Part shown: piece after piece, positions 1-11,777 of the stretch | How positions within the stretch are numbered: the first letter of the stretch is position 1 | How the letters are laid out: every line of letters begins with the position of its first letter | NCBI RefSeq assembly: GCF_030867095.1 | Contig: NC_081828.1 | Coordinates: 210,868,978 to 210,932,977 of the forward strand | Direction of reading: 5' to 3' | DNA length: 64,000 bases | Origin: Alligator mississippiensis | Lineage: Eukaryota; Chordata; Crocodylia; Alligatoridae | Program-made: the position numbers and the translations under genes | The notes under the pieces: model-generated | What the model was told of the DNA's origin: nothing | Databases searched by the model: none | Seen by the model: the letters and a program-made list of their open reading frames with translations, nothing else

Positions 1-2870
1 ACCAAGCACTGCAGTGTTCGAAAGGGCACGGCGTTAATTAACGAGCTCCATTGTTTTACATGAAACAAAGTTGCTGTCCAATTTTTATTGTAGGTGCTTA
101 TTTATTTATTAGCTAGATTAAAAAAGGTGCCGGGTGGCTTGCGGTAAAAGCCAAGATAACTCTTCTAAAAGCAGAATAAAAGAGGAAAATGAGAGAGCAT
201 CACCAACCAAACTCCCCGCCTCCCAAATTCAAGAACCGTCTGCCACCGCTCCACCCACCCTTTCCTGCTCTTCGGCCTCTCACCTAGGAGAGCATCCACC
301 CTACGCATCTCAACCACACTTCCCAACCCTTGGTCACTACCTCTTTAAATTAAAGCAAAAATGTTTCCCATGCCCCCTCCCCACTCCCTTAATATTGCTC
401 CCCAGCCTGTACCTCCCTCTCTCGTAGGGAGGACATGCCGTCCCCAAAAGCCACTCGAGCAGGCTGGGCCCTGCCACCTTCCAGCTCATGTGGTCAAGTG
501 GTGCCTGCCCTGGGGCTTGGTCCTTCCCCGCTCTGGGCTTGGCTTCCAGCGCGGGAAGGCATCCGGACCCTTGTTACCAAATTGTAGTTCAGCTTCTGGC
601 CTTGGGACAGAAATGTTAATATATTATCATTTCAGAAGTGTCACCTTTTCCCTGGGATGCTTGCCAAACCACCCAGACCCCTACTTGAGGGATGCTGCCT
701 TGCATCCAGCCCAGCCCGGCAGTGTTACCTGACAGCAGATAGCCCTGCTCTGAATATCACGCGACGGCGCTGGAGCTGGGGATCATGAATAATGCTGTCG
801 CTGAGAACCAGGCAAAGGATGGGGATGAAAATAACCTGTGATGGAGGGGGACAGTTTGGGGCAGATTCAGTGACTCTGGCATAAATCTGGAAAGAGTGGA
901 AATTTGGAATTTGGCCTGGCATGCTGCGTGCTGGCAAACCAGTTCATCTGCTGTGGAAACCAGTGGGGGATGGACCTGGGCCTAGTGAAATGAATGCGGA
1001 AAGGCCGTGCAAGTCTTAGCCATCAAACCAGACACTGGAACAAAGCCAAGGGAAAGAATTCAGCAGGTGTTTGATATGGTGCAGGTGTCCCACACTGGAG
1101 GCTGAAAAAGATCACAGTGAACCAGGGCAAGCCAGACAGATGTGCTTTAAACCCTTGTGATTTGCATCCTTGCTTGGACCTGCATCTCACCTTTCAGAGG
1201 GAGATGGAGATGGCTACATATTTATAGGCAGACCACCAAAGATACATCCAGCTCCTTGTTCTGCCGTACTCATTTCCATTTTCATGTCCTGGCTGATCAT
1301 GTAACATGCTGCTGTTGGTTTTAATCTGCTGATATCTCCCTGATCAGCAGATGGGGAAACGTTGCTCATTCATTTCCTTTTAATTCGGATACAGCTATGA
1401 AAAATGAACTCCAGTCTGCCAGCAAACCTACAGCTGCTTCAAAGTAGGTGTCATCTATGCCAGGCTAACCCCCAAGGCATCTTGCAGTCAAGGAGGGATT
1501 GAATTGAAACGGGATACAGTCCCCAGCACCGGAAAGTATCCAGAAGGCATCTGAGAGATTTAGAAAGAGCAAAAGCCATGATCAGTTGTACAGATCCAAG
1601 GTTTTGCAATTGTGAAATACTCGTGAACTGCAGCTAATGAGGAATTTCTGCCGCCAGTGCAGCACTGCAAACCCACAATGCATGGTGGGAAATGTGCACC
1701 TTCTCTTGAAGTCCCGGGCATTAACTATTGCTGGAGATGGAAAACTGCATTGGGTGGGTTATGATTAGTTTGTTTCCAGTTCCAAGCTAGAGGCTGCCTG
1801 GGGCTGCTTGACCTAGGTTTTTATTGGTACGCTTCTAACATATGGAGTTTAACATCCTACTTCTACCATCAAGGCAATGTCTTTGAAAGAGCTCAGTTTT
1901 CCTTTAGGGACCCAGAGAAGGGCCAAGTTTTAATAAATACTTAGCACTCTGTCCCCATCAGTATGACAGGTTTCTTTTTTTTCAAAGATCCCAGCAACCA
2001 GTATGTACATAGACCCATGCAAAGTAAAGCTAGATAAGACCATTTTAAATAGCCATCACTAGGGTAGGGAGCAGGCTTTATCTGCTTTTGGCCAAACTGG
2101 TGCAATGTCTCTCTTTAGGTAAGGCTGCAGTCTTGTTGCCTGTAAAATGAGAATAATGCTTTTTGGGATCAGGTGAAATTTGAAGGCACAAGGAGAGTTC
2201 TTGAAAGACTTCCAAGTGTTGGATGTTGATCTAGAAATAAGGAACATTTCCACCACATTTCCTCCTGGTTTGCAACTGCTAATCAAACTGGTCAATATTT
2301 TTTAATTCTGATGGAAAGCAAAGGCAAAACTGTCAAAAAGCATGATTTTGTCCCCTTTTTCTGTCCTACTTTTTGACCTGCTTATTTACAAGCGATTAGA
2401 GGCTCTCAGCCGAAAGGAGGTGTAGCTGTTCATTATTAGTGACTGGGGAAACGTATTTCCTCAGAAGGGAAGCCCAGTTTAACTGAGATGGAAATGATGT
2501 GTTGAATGAGAGGCTGGTTCTGGGTGTAACCCATAGACATTCAGACTTTGTGTTTGATGAATAAAGGATGTGAGTTTGTTATAGCTCCTGCTTAGGAAGG
2601 GCTTGTTCTTTAGCACAAGCTGTAGAGTCTACTACCTTCAGCTTTGGAGGTCCCCACTCTGGATACTAAAGATCAATGTCCTGACTCTCAAACAAGAATA
2701 TGCCATTATTTACCTTCATTTTGATAGCATCTAAAGCCTCCTAGCAAGGCTCAGGACCTCCAGTGGACTGGAGAAATTGAGGTTAGGTAGAATTACTATT
2801 AGTTGGAGGCATCATTGATTGAATAACCACAACCAAAGAGTAACTATAAATGGATTGATGTTCAAATAGC
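1..2870. other. Non-coding, no feature seen
   Basis: I see only short chance ORFs and no recognisable repeat, splice pattern or structured RNA. A TTTATTTATT-type AT run lies near 100. Confidence 0.4.
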
Positions 2871-2879
2871 AGGTGGTCT

Positions 2880-3095
2880 CAAATGGGGTTTCTTTCAGGC
2901 TCAGTGCTGCTTAGCATGTCCATGAATGCCCTGGATATGGCAGAGAGCTGCCTGATCCAGTTTGCAGGTGACACAGAAATGCAAGGGCTTGCAAAGCTTT
3001 TGCAGGATAAGAGCAGTATTCAAAAGGATCTGGATAAAGTAGAGAACTGGGCTAGAAGCAACATGGATTTCAACCAAGTTAGAACTAGGGAAGAA
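2880..3095 (+). mobile_element. CR1-like LINE fragment, reverse transcriptase
   Basis: A conceptual reading gives SGSVLLSMSMNALDM, FAGDTEM, then SIQKDLDKVENWARSNMDFN. This follows the CR1 order GVPQGSVLGP, FADDTK, LQADLDRLDKWAENN. The copy is short and strongly diverged, so it is old. Confidence 0.5.
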
Positions 3096-3162
3096 AAAGC
3101 AAATGCACGAGTATGGAGTAGGGCTGGGTGGTAGCACTAAAGAGAAGGATCTTTTGGATGAG

Positions 3163-3664
3163 GGGTCATCTACATGTGCACATTACTTGGAGTTGACTAA
3201 TTAGCTCTGCAGTAAAGCATCGCTGTCTACACGTGCACTTGTATTAGGGCACAGTAAATGAATCAACTCTACCGTAGGATAGCACTGTTTGGGACAAGTA
3301 CTATCCTATAGCAGAGGAGTTATGTGCACTTGAATGTATAGATGGTGAATGGGGCTGGCTGGGGCAGGAGGGTGCTGCAGTGCGGGGGCTGCCTGCCTGC
3401 CTAGCCCCACACTGTAGCACCCTCATGCCCCAGCCATCAGGCCTCTCCATGGCACACTGAGCTGGGGTGGAGCAACCCCAGGCTGATAGGCTGACCCCCC
3501 TCCCCAACCCCAGTCCCCTGCCAGCCTGGAGCTGCTCCATCCCAGCCAAACGTGCTGCAATCTGAGGCACGCATATAAATGCTGTGCCTGGAAGAAATAA
3601 ACTCCAGCGCAAATGTGCCAGAGTTTATTGCTATGTGCTAATTGCATGTGTAGATGCATCCAGG
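3163..3664 (+). mobile_element. TIR miniature element, family A
   Basis: The ends GGTCATCTACATGTGCACAT and, inverted, GGATGCATCTACACATGCAA form imperfect inverted repeats. The body is GC-rich and contains a hairpin around AGTACTATCC. A second copy in the opposite orientation lies at 32.65-33.12 kb. No transposase is present, so it is non-autonomous. The superfamily is not assigned. Confidence 0.55.
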
Positions 3665-4095
3665 AAGTAGCAATGTGTTGCTGTTGTGCAAAAAACCCCC
3701 TTAAATCATTTTTGGGCTGCATTAACAGACGTCTGTAAGGCAGGTCAGTTGATAGGACCACTCTTAGGTCTGGTTAGGCCTCCGCTGGCATGTTGTATAC
3801 AGTTCTGTACACTGCATTTTAGAGACAAGAGGGGGGGGCAGAGATGGATAAGGATGTAGAGAGCTACAAGCAAGTGACAGAGTATGCCCAGTGTGCTCTG
3901 CAGGAAGTGAGGTTGCACCGATACGTGTTTTCTGCCTTGGGGAGCACTGCAGAGGCCAACAGACCCTGGAGTGAAAGCCATTGTGTGGAAGCAAATCTCA
4001 CTGTACCTTCTCTGTATGGCACCGTTTCCTTTTACTGGCAGGCATCTGATATAGGAAAGTAGAAGTGATATGAAATAAATGCGGGGGAGGCTGGT
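3665..4095. other. Non-coding, no feature seen
   Basis: No gene or recognisable repeat was found apart from a short G run at 3,832. Confidence 0.3.
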
Positions 4096-4097
4096 GG

Positions 4098-4300
4098 TAA
4101 GGTCCAATAGCAGAGGCATTGACCTGAGAATCAGGCAGTCTGGGTTCTCTTCCTGTTTTGTGCTTTGTGGTTATGAATGAGTCACTGCGCCTCAGTTTCC
4201 TCATCCGTGAAGTGGGAATAACGATACCTTTTGTGAAATGCTTGGAGTACTACGGATGGAAAGAAGCATATAAGCTTCATCCCTTGTCCAGGGAAGTCCA
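4098..4300 (+). mobile_element. MIR-type SINE
   Basis: The order matches MIR: a tRNA-like head ending in CAGTCTGGGTTC, then GAGTCACTGCGCCTCAGTTT, then GTGAAGTGGGAATAACGATA. It is old and diverged. Confidence 0.6.
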
Positions 4301-5719
4301 TAAAAGTTCTTCCAGTGACTCCTGAGAAGTTGGATGAGGCTCTATATTTATGTTCATATAATAATCAGCTCTTGATTGCATCTTTTAATAAAACAGACAT
4401 TGCCAAAGGCTTTTTCCCCCTCCTTTGTTAGCAAAAAACATCCTTCTAAAGAGAAATCAAACAGAAATGTAATCTCCCAACTGTTTGCAAAAAAAAAAAA
4501 GAAAAGCGATTTAATCTTCTGTTATGGGGAACCAGATATGAAATAATAAATACATATGATGTCTACAGAGCAAAGCCCTGCTGGACTCTAATGCCCACGG
4601 ATTAATTGTACTAATTCCCTGGAATCAAGGGAAGCTGGTGAGCTATTTCATTCGACTTAATGTGGTTTGTTGCTTATGAAACCCCATCTTGATGCATGAA
4701 GGAAAAGTCTTTACATCACTTTGATCATGCAGATAGGAAAGGAACTAACCTCTCCAGGAACACTTGATCTTCCACACAGACCTGGGAATGTAATGGCTTT
4801 GCTTTGAATGGCAAGAAAGGAAGACACGAAAATAACCTCCTTGCCCATGTCGGATAGGTCTGTAGGGTTTCCAGAGTGTTCCTCAAGGTAGCATTTGGAA
4901 AGATACCTTTTCCCACCTCTCCACACACCACATCAAGAAGTGGGGCAGTGACATGCCCCACTTGAGACCTGTGTCTGGTGCTCATGGAGCAGCTTCACGG
5001 CCTCAGTTTTGCATTTGCCACATGTGTAATGGGAGCAGGTAAGCAAGCTTCCAGATGGTGCTGTCTGCGGCACTGTGCCTGCACAGCCATGCCATCTTTC
5101 TGGCTCAGATTTAGACACCGCTGCCAGATGGAGGGTGAAGGAGGAATTGCACTTTGCTGTAGATAAGTGCATAGCAGTTTGCACGCTTAATATCCGCACA
5201 AGACTCTGAATATGGTGCCCCTTGGGACCAGAGCCGAGCTCCAGCACACAGAGCATGCGTGGCCTAGTGAACAGGTCGTTGGACTGGCAGTCAGTAGTGC
5301 GATTGCAGGACTCTGTAGGTAAAGCAAATCTGAGAAAAGACTGCAAGGCTTCCTGGGCAATAAGTCCAGCCAGGCATCTTAGTTCCCAGAGGAGAATGGG
5401 CAGGTGAGGCATCTGACGCTCAGCTCCTATAGCAAAGACAAATTAATGCTGAACTGACTCGAGGCAAAACACTTTGGTTCACCCAAAGGCAAACTGACAA
5501 AGCATTAGCAAAACTGAATCTTTCTTTCTTCAAGTTTTTCCAAATTGAAACCTGCCATTTTGGTCAGCTTCCCTTTTCATCCCCCTCCCCACCAAAGTTC
5601 CCAACCTGGTCTAACATTGAATACTAATGTGTCCCTTCTTAGTTTGCTGATGATGACTAATCTGATCCTGTTCCAGATGTGCTGTGAAAGACTCCCACTG
5701 CTGTCACATGCTTATCAGT
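4301..5719. other. Non-coding with faint MIR-like pieces
   Basis: A(12) tracts lie near 4,490. Segments near 5,010-5,045 (CCTCAGTTTTGCATTTGCC) and 5,240-5,290 recall MIR but are too short to call. No gene is supported. Confidence 0.3.
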
Positions 5720-5957
5720 GGGTGCATCTATGCGCTTTAATACACAGTAGATTATTAAACTGCGCATTAAAGCAAAAAAACCAGTGATGTTATACTAATG
5801 CGCAGCAAAATAGTCTACTGTGCATTGTGTCACTAAAAAAGCATGTAAATGTGCTACTGTGCATTAGTGCAGCCTAATGTGCATTAATTTAGTACATAAA
5901 GGTACTAAATTAAATGCACATTAGAAAAGGCACATTAATGCACGTGTCGATGCACCC
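5720..5957. mobile_element. TIR miniature element, 238 bp
   Basis: The left end GGGTGCATCTATGCGCTTTA and the inverted right end GGGTGCATCGACACGTGCAT are inverted repeats. Inside is an 11-bp perfect stem, TAATTTAGTAC facing GTACTAAATTA, across a 6-nt loop. The ends resemble family A at 3.2 and 32.7 kb. No coding capacity is present. Confidence 0.6.
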
Positions 5958-6014
5958 TGTGTGGCATTAAAGAAAAACTGAGGAGTAAAATAATTGTGCT
6001 TCACACTTGCATCA

Positions 6015-6555
6015 AATATTAGCTATGTAGGGCTAGAAGGGCCCTCAGGAGGTCATCTACTCCAACCCCCTGCTCAGGGCAGGATCCTCCAGGTCTAAAC
6101 CGTCCTGGCCAAATGTTTTTTAACCTGCTCTTGAGATCTTCCAGGAAGAAGAGATTTCACAGCCTCTCTAGGGAATCTGTTCCTCCTAATATCCAATCTA
6201 AATCTCCCTATTTATAATGTAAGCCCACTGCTACTTGTTCTGTCCCTTAGGGACGTAGTGAATAATGGATTGCCATCCAGTTTACAAACACTGCTTTTGC
6301 ATTTCAAGACAGTTATCAAAACACCATCAGTTTTCTCTTGTTTAGGTGAAATAAGCCCTGTGCTTCCATGTTGCCTCATATATCATGTTTTCTAGGTGTC
6401 GAATGGCTTTTTCTTTTTTTTTTTTTGCGTTCCTCTGGACTCTTCCACTTTGTTCCCACCTCTTTCTCTTAAGCATGGTGCCCGAAACTGGACATAGTAC
6501 TCCAGATAAGGTCTCATCAAGTACTGAATAAAGTGAAAGAATTGCTTCCCATGAC
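6015..6555 (-). mobile_element. CR1 LINE 3' part
   Basis: Read on plus it begins GGGCTAGAAGGGCCCTCAGG and continues with the typical inverted CR1 tail and C-terminal ORF2 code (reading WEAILSLYSVLDETLSGVL and so on). It is truncated at its 5' side and interrupted in frame. Confidence 0.7.
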
Positions 6556-6790
6556 TTAGTCATAGAAAATGAGGGTTGGCAGGGACCTCAGGAGGTCACA
6601 TCTAGTCCAACCCCTACTCAAAGCAGGACCAGCCCCAACTACATCATCCCAGCCGAGGCTTAAAAACCTCCAAGGATGGAGATTTTGCCACCTCTTTAGG
6701 TAACCCATTCCAGTGCTTTATCACCTTGTGAGAAAGTTTTTCCTAATATCCAACCTAAACTTGCCTTGCTGCGACTTGGATATGACACTT
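6556..6790 (-). mobile_element. CR1 LINE 3' tail, second copy
   Basis: GGGTTGGCAGGGACCTCAGG, then AGTCCAACCCC and the conserved end of ORF2 on the minus strand. It lies directly next to another minus-strand CR1, a tandem of two separate insertions or one split copy. Confidence 0.7.
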
Positions 6791-6997
6791 TTATTAATAC
6801 CTCCCAGCATGCTATTAAAATACTCCTTTTGCAACAGTATTTCAGTGTTGATGCATTCAGTATGCAATCTCCTATAGTCCCCAGATCCTGTTCAACAGTA
6901 CTACAGCCTAGCCAATCCTCTCGTTTCATTTTTGTTCCTTCCTTGCATGGTCCTTGTCACCTGCAAAACAGCAGTACTACCATGGCACCATGAGCAA

Positions 6998-7078
6998 GTA
7001 TTAAACCCATTTTCCAGATTTGTAAACAGAGGCTCAGAGAGGTTGCATGATCTGCATGATCTGCTCAGGGTCACTATA
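6998..7078 (-). mobile_element. MIR-like SINE fragment
   Basis: CCATTTTCCAGATTTGTAAA and CAGAGGCTCAGAGAGGTTG are the inverted MIR core. The piece is short. Confidence 0.4.
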
Positions 7079-7079
7079 G

Positions 7080-7590
7080 TGAGCCTCCATTTGGCAAAAA
7101 GCTCTGTTCAGCTCTATTATCCAGGCAAAGACCCACAGGCCCACGTGCCTGTCTTCAAACCTCACTTCCCCCCATCTCAGTCCAGCTTAAGCCAACTAAA
7201 GTACGGCAATGAGATGGCACATATTAGTTTAGTAAAGCCTTTTATTCCAAAAATGAGAAGCAAATCAGAAGAATCCAGTAAAAATCTAGGCTAGAGGTAG
7301 ATAAGTACAAGGATCGCGTTGCGTGTCGCCCAGAGTATGCATGGAAGGAAATGAGTTGATTAAAAAGAATTACGGGAAAAACTTAATTTATTTATTTTTT
7401 TTTTATAAAAAGAAACCTAGGAAAGAACGACAAGTTAAGACCACCAACTCGTATGTTAGATTTTGGAGAGAAGAAGTGCGTTCCCAGGTGAGGTCCACAG
7501 TTCTCGCTAGTTCATTAATATTCTTCAGTGATACAATCTGGATTTTAATAAATAAAGACTTAAAAATGTATCAGGGAATTTGAACACCCT
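7080..7590. other. Non-coding, no feature seen
   Basis: AT-rich sequence with a T run at 7,395. No gene is supported. Confidence 0.3.
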
Positions 7591-7593
7591 CCT

Positions 7594-7594
<1 letters not shown>

Positions 7595-7624
<30 letters not shown>
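7595..7624. repeat. (AC)n microsatellite
   Basis: About 15 AC units without interruption. Confidence 0.95.
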
Positions 7625-7626
<2 letters not shown>

Positions 7627-9685
7627 TGAACTATACTGGCCTCTTCACAAAGCTGAAAATCTATCTCCCAGTCTCAGCCAACTTCACCTTTTCTTCAAGG
7701 GGCTTCTCTACACAAGGGTGGCAGCAGGTCCCGGGCAAACCAGGCCTCAGCATGCCCCACACACCGCTGAGGCTGCTCTCAAGTTCCCAATCTCCTGGGA
7801 ACCTGAAAGCAGTCACGGGGCCTAAGCCTGGAACAGCTTTGCCAACAAATATCCGGGTTGAGAGCATGCCTGTAGATGCTGATGGATGGGGCTTGCATGG
7901 CGTGGGATGTGCTTCGGCCTCTCCTGGCATATGCTCCTGCCCTGGTGTAGACATCTTCTTTCTGATACCAACAGGGCTAGCGATAATGCGGAGTAGTTCG
8001 TTAGCACTGCAAACCAAAAGAGCCTTTTCGGCAACGTTAGCAACGTTGCAGAGCTCGTCCCTCTTCTTCCTTTGCGTGCAGGCTGGTGACCTGTAAAAAG
8101 AAGGCTACGTTCTTGTGCGAACTACTGATCCTACAAACCATTCGCGGGAGGGCGAGCCTGTGCAACACAGGTGGGCCACTTTTGTAAGTCAAGGCACGGT
8201 GAGATCCTGCTGTCCTTTTCAGGAGCTCAAGAAGAGCAATCGATGCAAGTCGTGGTGGTTGCTAACCACTCCAGTGAATCTGTTCCCAGCAGCTGGGGAG
8301 TTTAGAAGACTATGACAGGTCTGATGTGTACGGATGCTATTTGGCAGGAGTGAGACCTTATTTTTGCTGTTGTCCTATTTACTAGAAGTCCTGTCTCTGG
8401 ATACTTTCACCTTACAGTGTTGCAACCTTGCATTCCTCCCTCCTCCCCCAAATAAAACTTATTTCTTTAGAACAAGGCCCATTTCTCAAATGTAGTTGCC
8501 AATGTGGCTTAAATGATCCCACAAACCTCACAGAAAGCTCTGAGCATACTCCTGCAGGTGTCTTTAAAAAATAGCCCTTCTGCTTTTGGTGGTGTTGCCA
8601 TCCCTAGCAACATTTGCAGGAAAACAGCCTCTTTGCTTTCTTAAGAATTCATCTGCTTCTGTTAATTCGTCCCTCCTGAAGTCACTTTTCTGGAGCTGAC
8701 AAAAAAAATCCCTCAACAGAGTTCACGAAGAGCTTTGTATGATTGGGTTTTTGTGATCGCTGACGTTTGGGAAGTGTCTGTTCCTTATTTGCATGCCTCA
8801 TGTTTGCAAACATTTGCTCTGCATCATTTGGTTTCTCTCCTGTTCGGAAACAAACTCGTTATTCTGATCAGAGGGCGCACGTTATCCCATGTGATTTGTG
8901 ATCAATCACACGCGCCAAATGAGCAGTTCCCAAACACTCTGTAACTCGATTATATTCGTGGCAACTGGGTAGTCTTTGCAAGATGCTAACCCAATTATAG
9001 AAGTCAGACTTCATTATAGAAGGGAAGAAAACAGGTTACAGTTTTTGGATAGCTTATTCCTACTGTTGTGGTGCCCAGAGATTTGGCTTAATAGGTAGGG
9101 GGATTGCTTACTGAGGCTCCAGGAGATATGAGATAACTCTGCATCTCTACATTACAAACTGAGAAGCACAATACAGCCAATCAAGTGTTTTTGGTTGAAG
9201 AATATTTGGCACAGAAAGTTGCTTTTACACCCCCCAAATTCTGGAAAACATCTTGTTGTTTCAATATGTTATATCTTTGCATGGATGTGTCAGGTGTTTT
9301 GGTTTCCATTGACACCCTTGGCTTGCTATCGAGACGTTCTGTTGCTAATTTCCCTGCGTTGGGACTGGATAAAAGGGAAGGGAATGATTTTTAAATTTAT
9401 TAGCAAGCTCTGGAATTAGGCGGACGTTGCACAGGCTACCAGGGAAAATCATTTAAAACCTGGCCTGGGGTATGTCCTTTTACAATGGACTGTTGACTAC
9501 AGCAATTAATAATTTCACCATCTTGAGTCCCCTGTGACGGCAGAGCTCTTTGCCACGGTTAGCAGAATAAAACTGACTTTTTGCAGAGGCTGAAAGAGCA
9601 GCATTAGCTACAGGCAGAAGGATGGCAGGTACCATAAGTCTACGAAGAAATCAAGGCTGCTAATACTAAGGAAGGAGACGTATCA
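7625..9685. other. Non-coding, no feature seen
   Basis: Only overlapping short ORFs without conserved motifs. No repeat is recognised. Confidence 0.35.
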
Positions 9686-9689
9686 TTGA

Positions 9690-9757
9690 GGCCTTGACCC
9701 TGCAAATGCTTTCATGCTTGTCTAACTCTTAAGCCCCTCTAAGATGGTTCATGTGCT
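9690..9757. repeat. Dispersed sauropsid repeat, family not assigned
   Basis: GACCCTGCAAATGCTTTCAT and CATGTGCTTAAAATG recall a widespread sauropsid repeat with TGCTTAA motifs. Similar pieces occur at 11.10-11.21 and 19.23-19.36 kb. Confidence 0.3.
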
Positions 9758-9769
9758 TAAAATGATGTT

Positions 9770-9850
9770 CGCCGCACAGCTGGACTGCTGGGGGTTGGAC
9801 AAGAAGACTTTAGAAGTCCCTTCCAACCATGGGATCCTGTGCTTCATGAT
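9770..9850 (+). mobile_element. CR1 LINE 3' tail fragment
   Basis: GGGGGTTGGACAAGAAGACT and AGTCCCTTCCAACC match the end of CR1. Confidence 0.6.
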
Positions 9851-11094
9851 GCTGGTATGATTTAGAAGGAATTTAAAGGAACATTTTAGGGATACCGGGA
9901 ACTCTCTTGGCATGTATGCAGCTGTGGAAGAGTGCCTGGAAGCAAATGTCCCTTGGGACATTCCCTCTAACCCCGTTGATGTGTGATGACTTCAGGAGGG
10001 GAGTATGTGAACTCTTAAGGAATAAAGATCCTGCCTCTCATGCAAGTCCTAACACTTTTAACATGAGACAGCAGAAGACAGGACTATTTCCCAAACCACC
10101 GTGACCTCTGCCACCATCTCCACTGCATGGGGGATGACGGTGAGAGCAGAATATCCATTGGGATGGCCCAAAGTTGACAAAAAGATGAGGAGTGCATCTG
10201 ATATACCACTGCTCCCTTCAGCCCAGAGTGGAAAGAAGCTCCTCCATGTTGCGGGGACTCAGTGGGTTTTCGTGGGCTCGTGTTCAGCTGAGACTGGAGC
10301 TAGGAAACACTGGCTTCACCTAGCAATCTCAGCAGCATTAATCCATAGGACTAGACGGCAATGGAAGGATAGGTGCTCAACAAGACCTGAAACCATGAAG
10401 GGGAAGAGCGCGGGGTGGGGATAAGCAACCCCTCCTTGCATATGCTCTGGGGTCGGCAGGCTGGGCAGCATCACTCCTGTAGGATTGCGCTGTTGGAACT
10501 ACAGGGTCACAGGACTGTGCCACGTATTTCCTTCTCCGAGGGGTTTTATGCATGTCAGTGCAATGCTAGGGTTAGGAATTCAAATGCAAGGCAGAGAAGA
10601 CAAGGTGCAGGGCCTTCCAGCAGCCCTAGCAATGCTCCCTTGAGTACACCCCATACTCAGTAAAATGACAGTAAAATGGCTAGGTGCAGGAGTGCCAGAG
10701 CTATGTTTAGGGTGGGAATCATGGAGCAGATGCTGCATGGTATCAGTTGGCTGGTTTCCAACAACATCATTCCACTCACTCATATATTGCTGCGGGTCTG
10801 AAGCATCTCGGGCCTGCTTTCCCCCTGCGTTACTCCAGGTTTACACCTTGGCACACCCCAGAAGTAACCTGGAAGAAGGCAGTGGTCAGACAGGCTGAGG
10901 AACAGCTGTTTCAATTCCTAACCATAGCATTGCGTGGAAGCTGTGTCTGCAGTGACCTGCCTTTATTAAAAAAAATAAAATAATGTCAGTGATCCCAGCG
11001 TGAAATAAAAACCACGCAGGAGTTTTTTTTAAAGTGTGATCATCGAGAGCATCAGACTTTGAAAAAAACACTGTCAGCTTCTAGCAGGTGCTCT
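9851..11094. other. Non-coding, no feature seen
   Basis: Short ORFs only. The segment lies downstream of the unit 1 polyadenylation candidate. Confidence 0.35.
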
Positions 11095-11215
11095 TTTTCC
11101 AGGGCCCCACTCCTGCAATGTGGTCCACACTTGAGAACATCTGCATCCCCTATAGAGCCTCACTAATTTCGATAGGGCTCTGCATGAGCCCCGGGTCCAC
11201 CCTTATGGGGTCCCT
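11095..11215. repeat. Dispersed sauropsid repeat, family not assigned
   Basis: CACTCCTGCAATGTGGTCC and ATAGGGCTCTGCATGAGC resemble the repeat at 9.69 and 19.23 kb. Confidence 0.3.
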
Positions 11216-11233
11216 TGGTGTTGTCGTCCTCTC

Positions 11234-11239
11234 TTTATT
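11234..11239 (-). terminator. Candidate polyadenylation signal for unit 1
   Basis: An AATAAA hexamer on the minus strand lies about 540 bp past the stop codon of the 924-aa ORF. It is the nearest such hexamer I found downstream. No clear GU-rich element follows, so the call is weak. Confidence 0.3.
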
Positions 11240-11777
11240 GCTCTGTGGAATGAAGGATGCAGAAGATGTTCTCCCAAAGTCTACCTGGGACTCAGGAGGG
11301 CAGGCTGAATATGAATTAGTGCTTCTGGTGTCCGCAGCTGAGTGCTAGGGTATGGGCTCTTATCCAGCTTCCACTGAAGCCCATGGGGAGAGTCAGTGTT
11401 GCTGACTCTCATAATATTTGGTGTTTTTCCCTCCCTTAAATCTCCAGCTCCTGGAGTCAAGTGCATATATCGGAAATCACAGATTTCATTAAAAAAAATA
11501 AGTCAGCTTCTCTCCCACGCGGGGGCAGAGAAAAATTGTAAGCACGATCCCCTGAAGGCTCCTAAGCCAGAAGGCAAATAAAGGCAACCCCCAGTACATT
11601 GTTCTTTCGTCCTGAAACCTTGTGGGTTGAAGCCAGCCGTGCCCTTGTTTTCAGGTTGGCTTGACTTTAGGTCGCTCTGGGTTGGCAGCGCCGGGAGTGG
11701 GCTCTGGGCTCCCTTTCCTGCATGAGCTACTGGATGACGTTTTTGTAAGCACATCTTGCTCTGCTAGGGACCAGTCA

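Noticed and set aside
4098-4160. tRNA gene
   Set aside because: The tRNA-like head belongs to a MIR-type SINE, and no cloverleaf is preserved.
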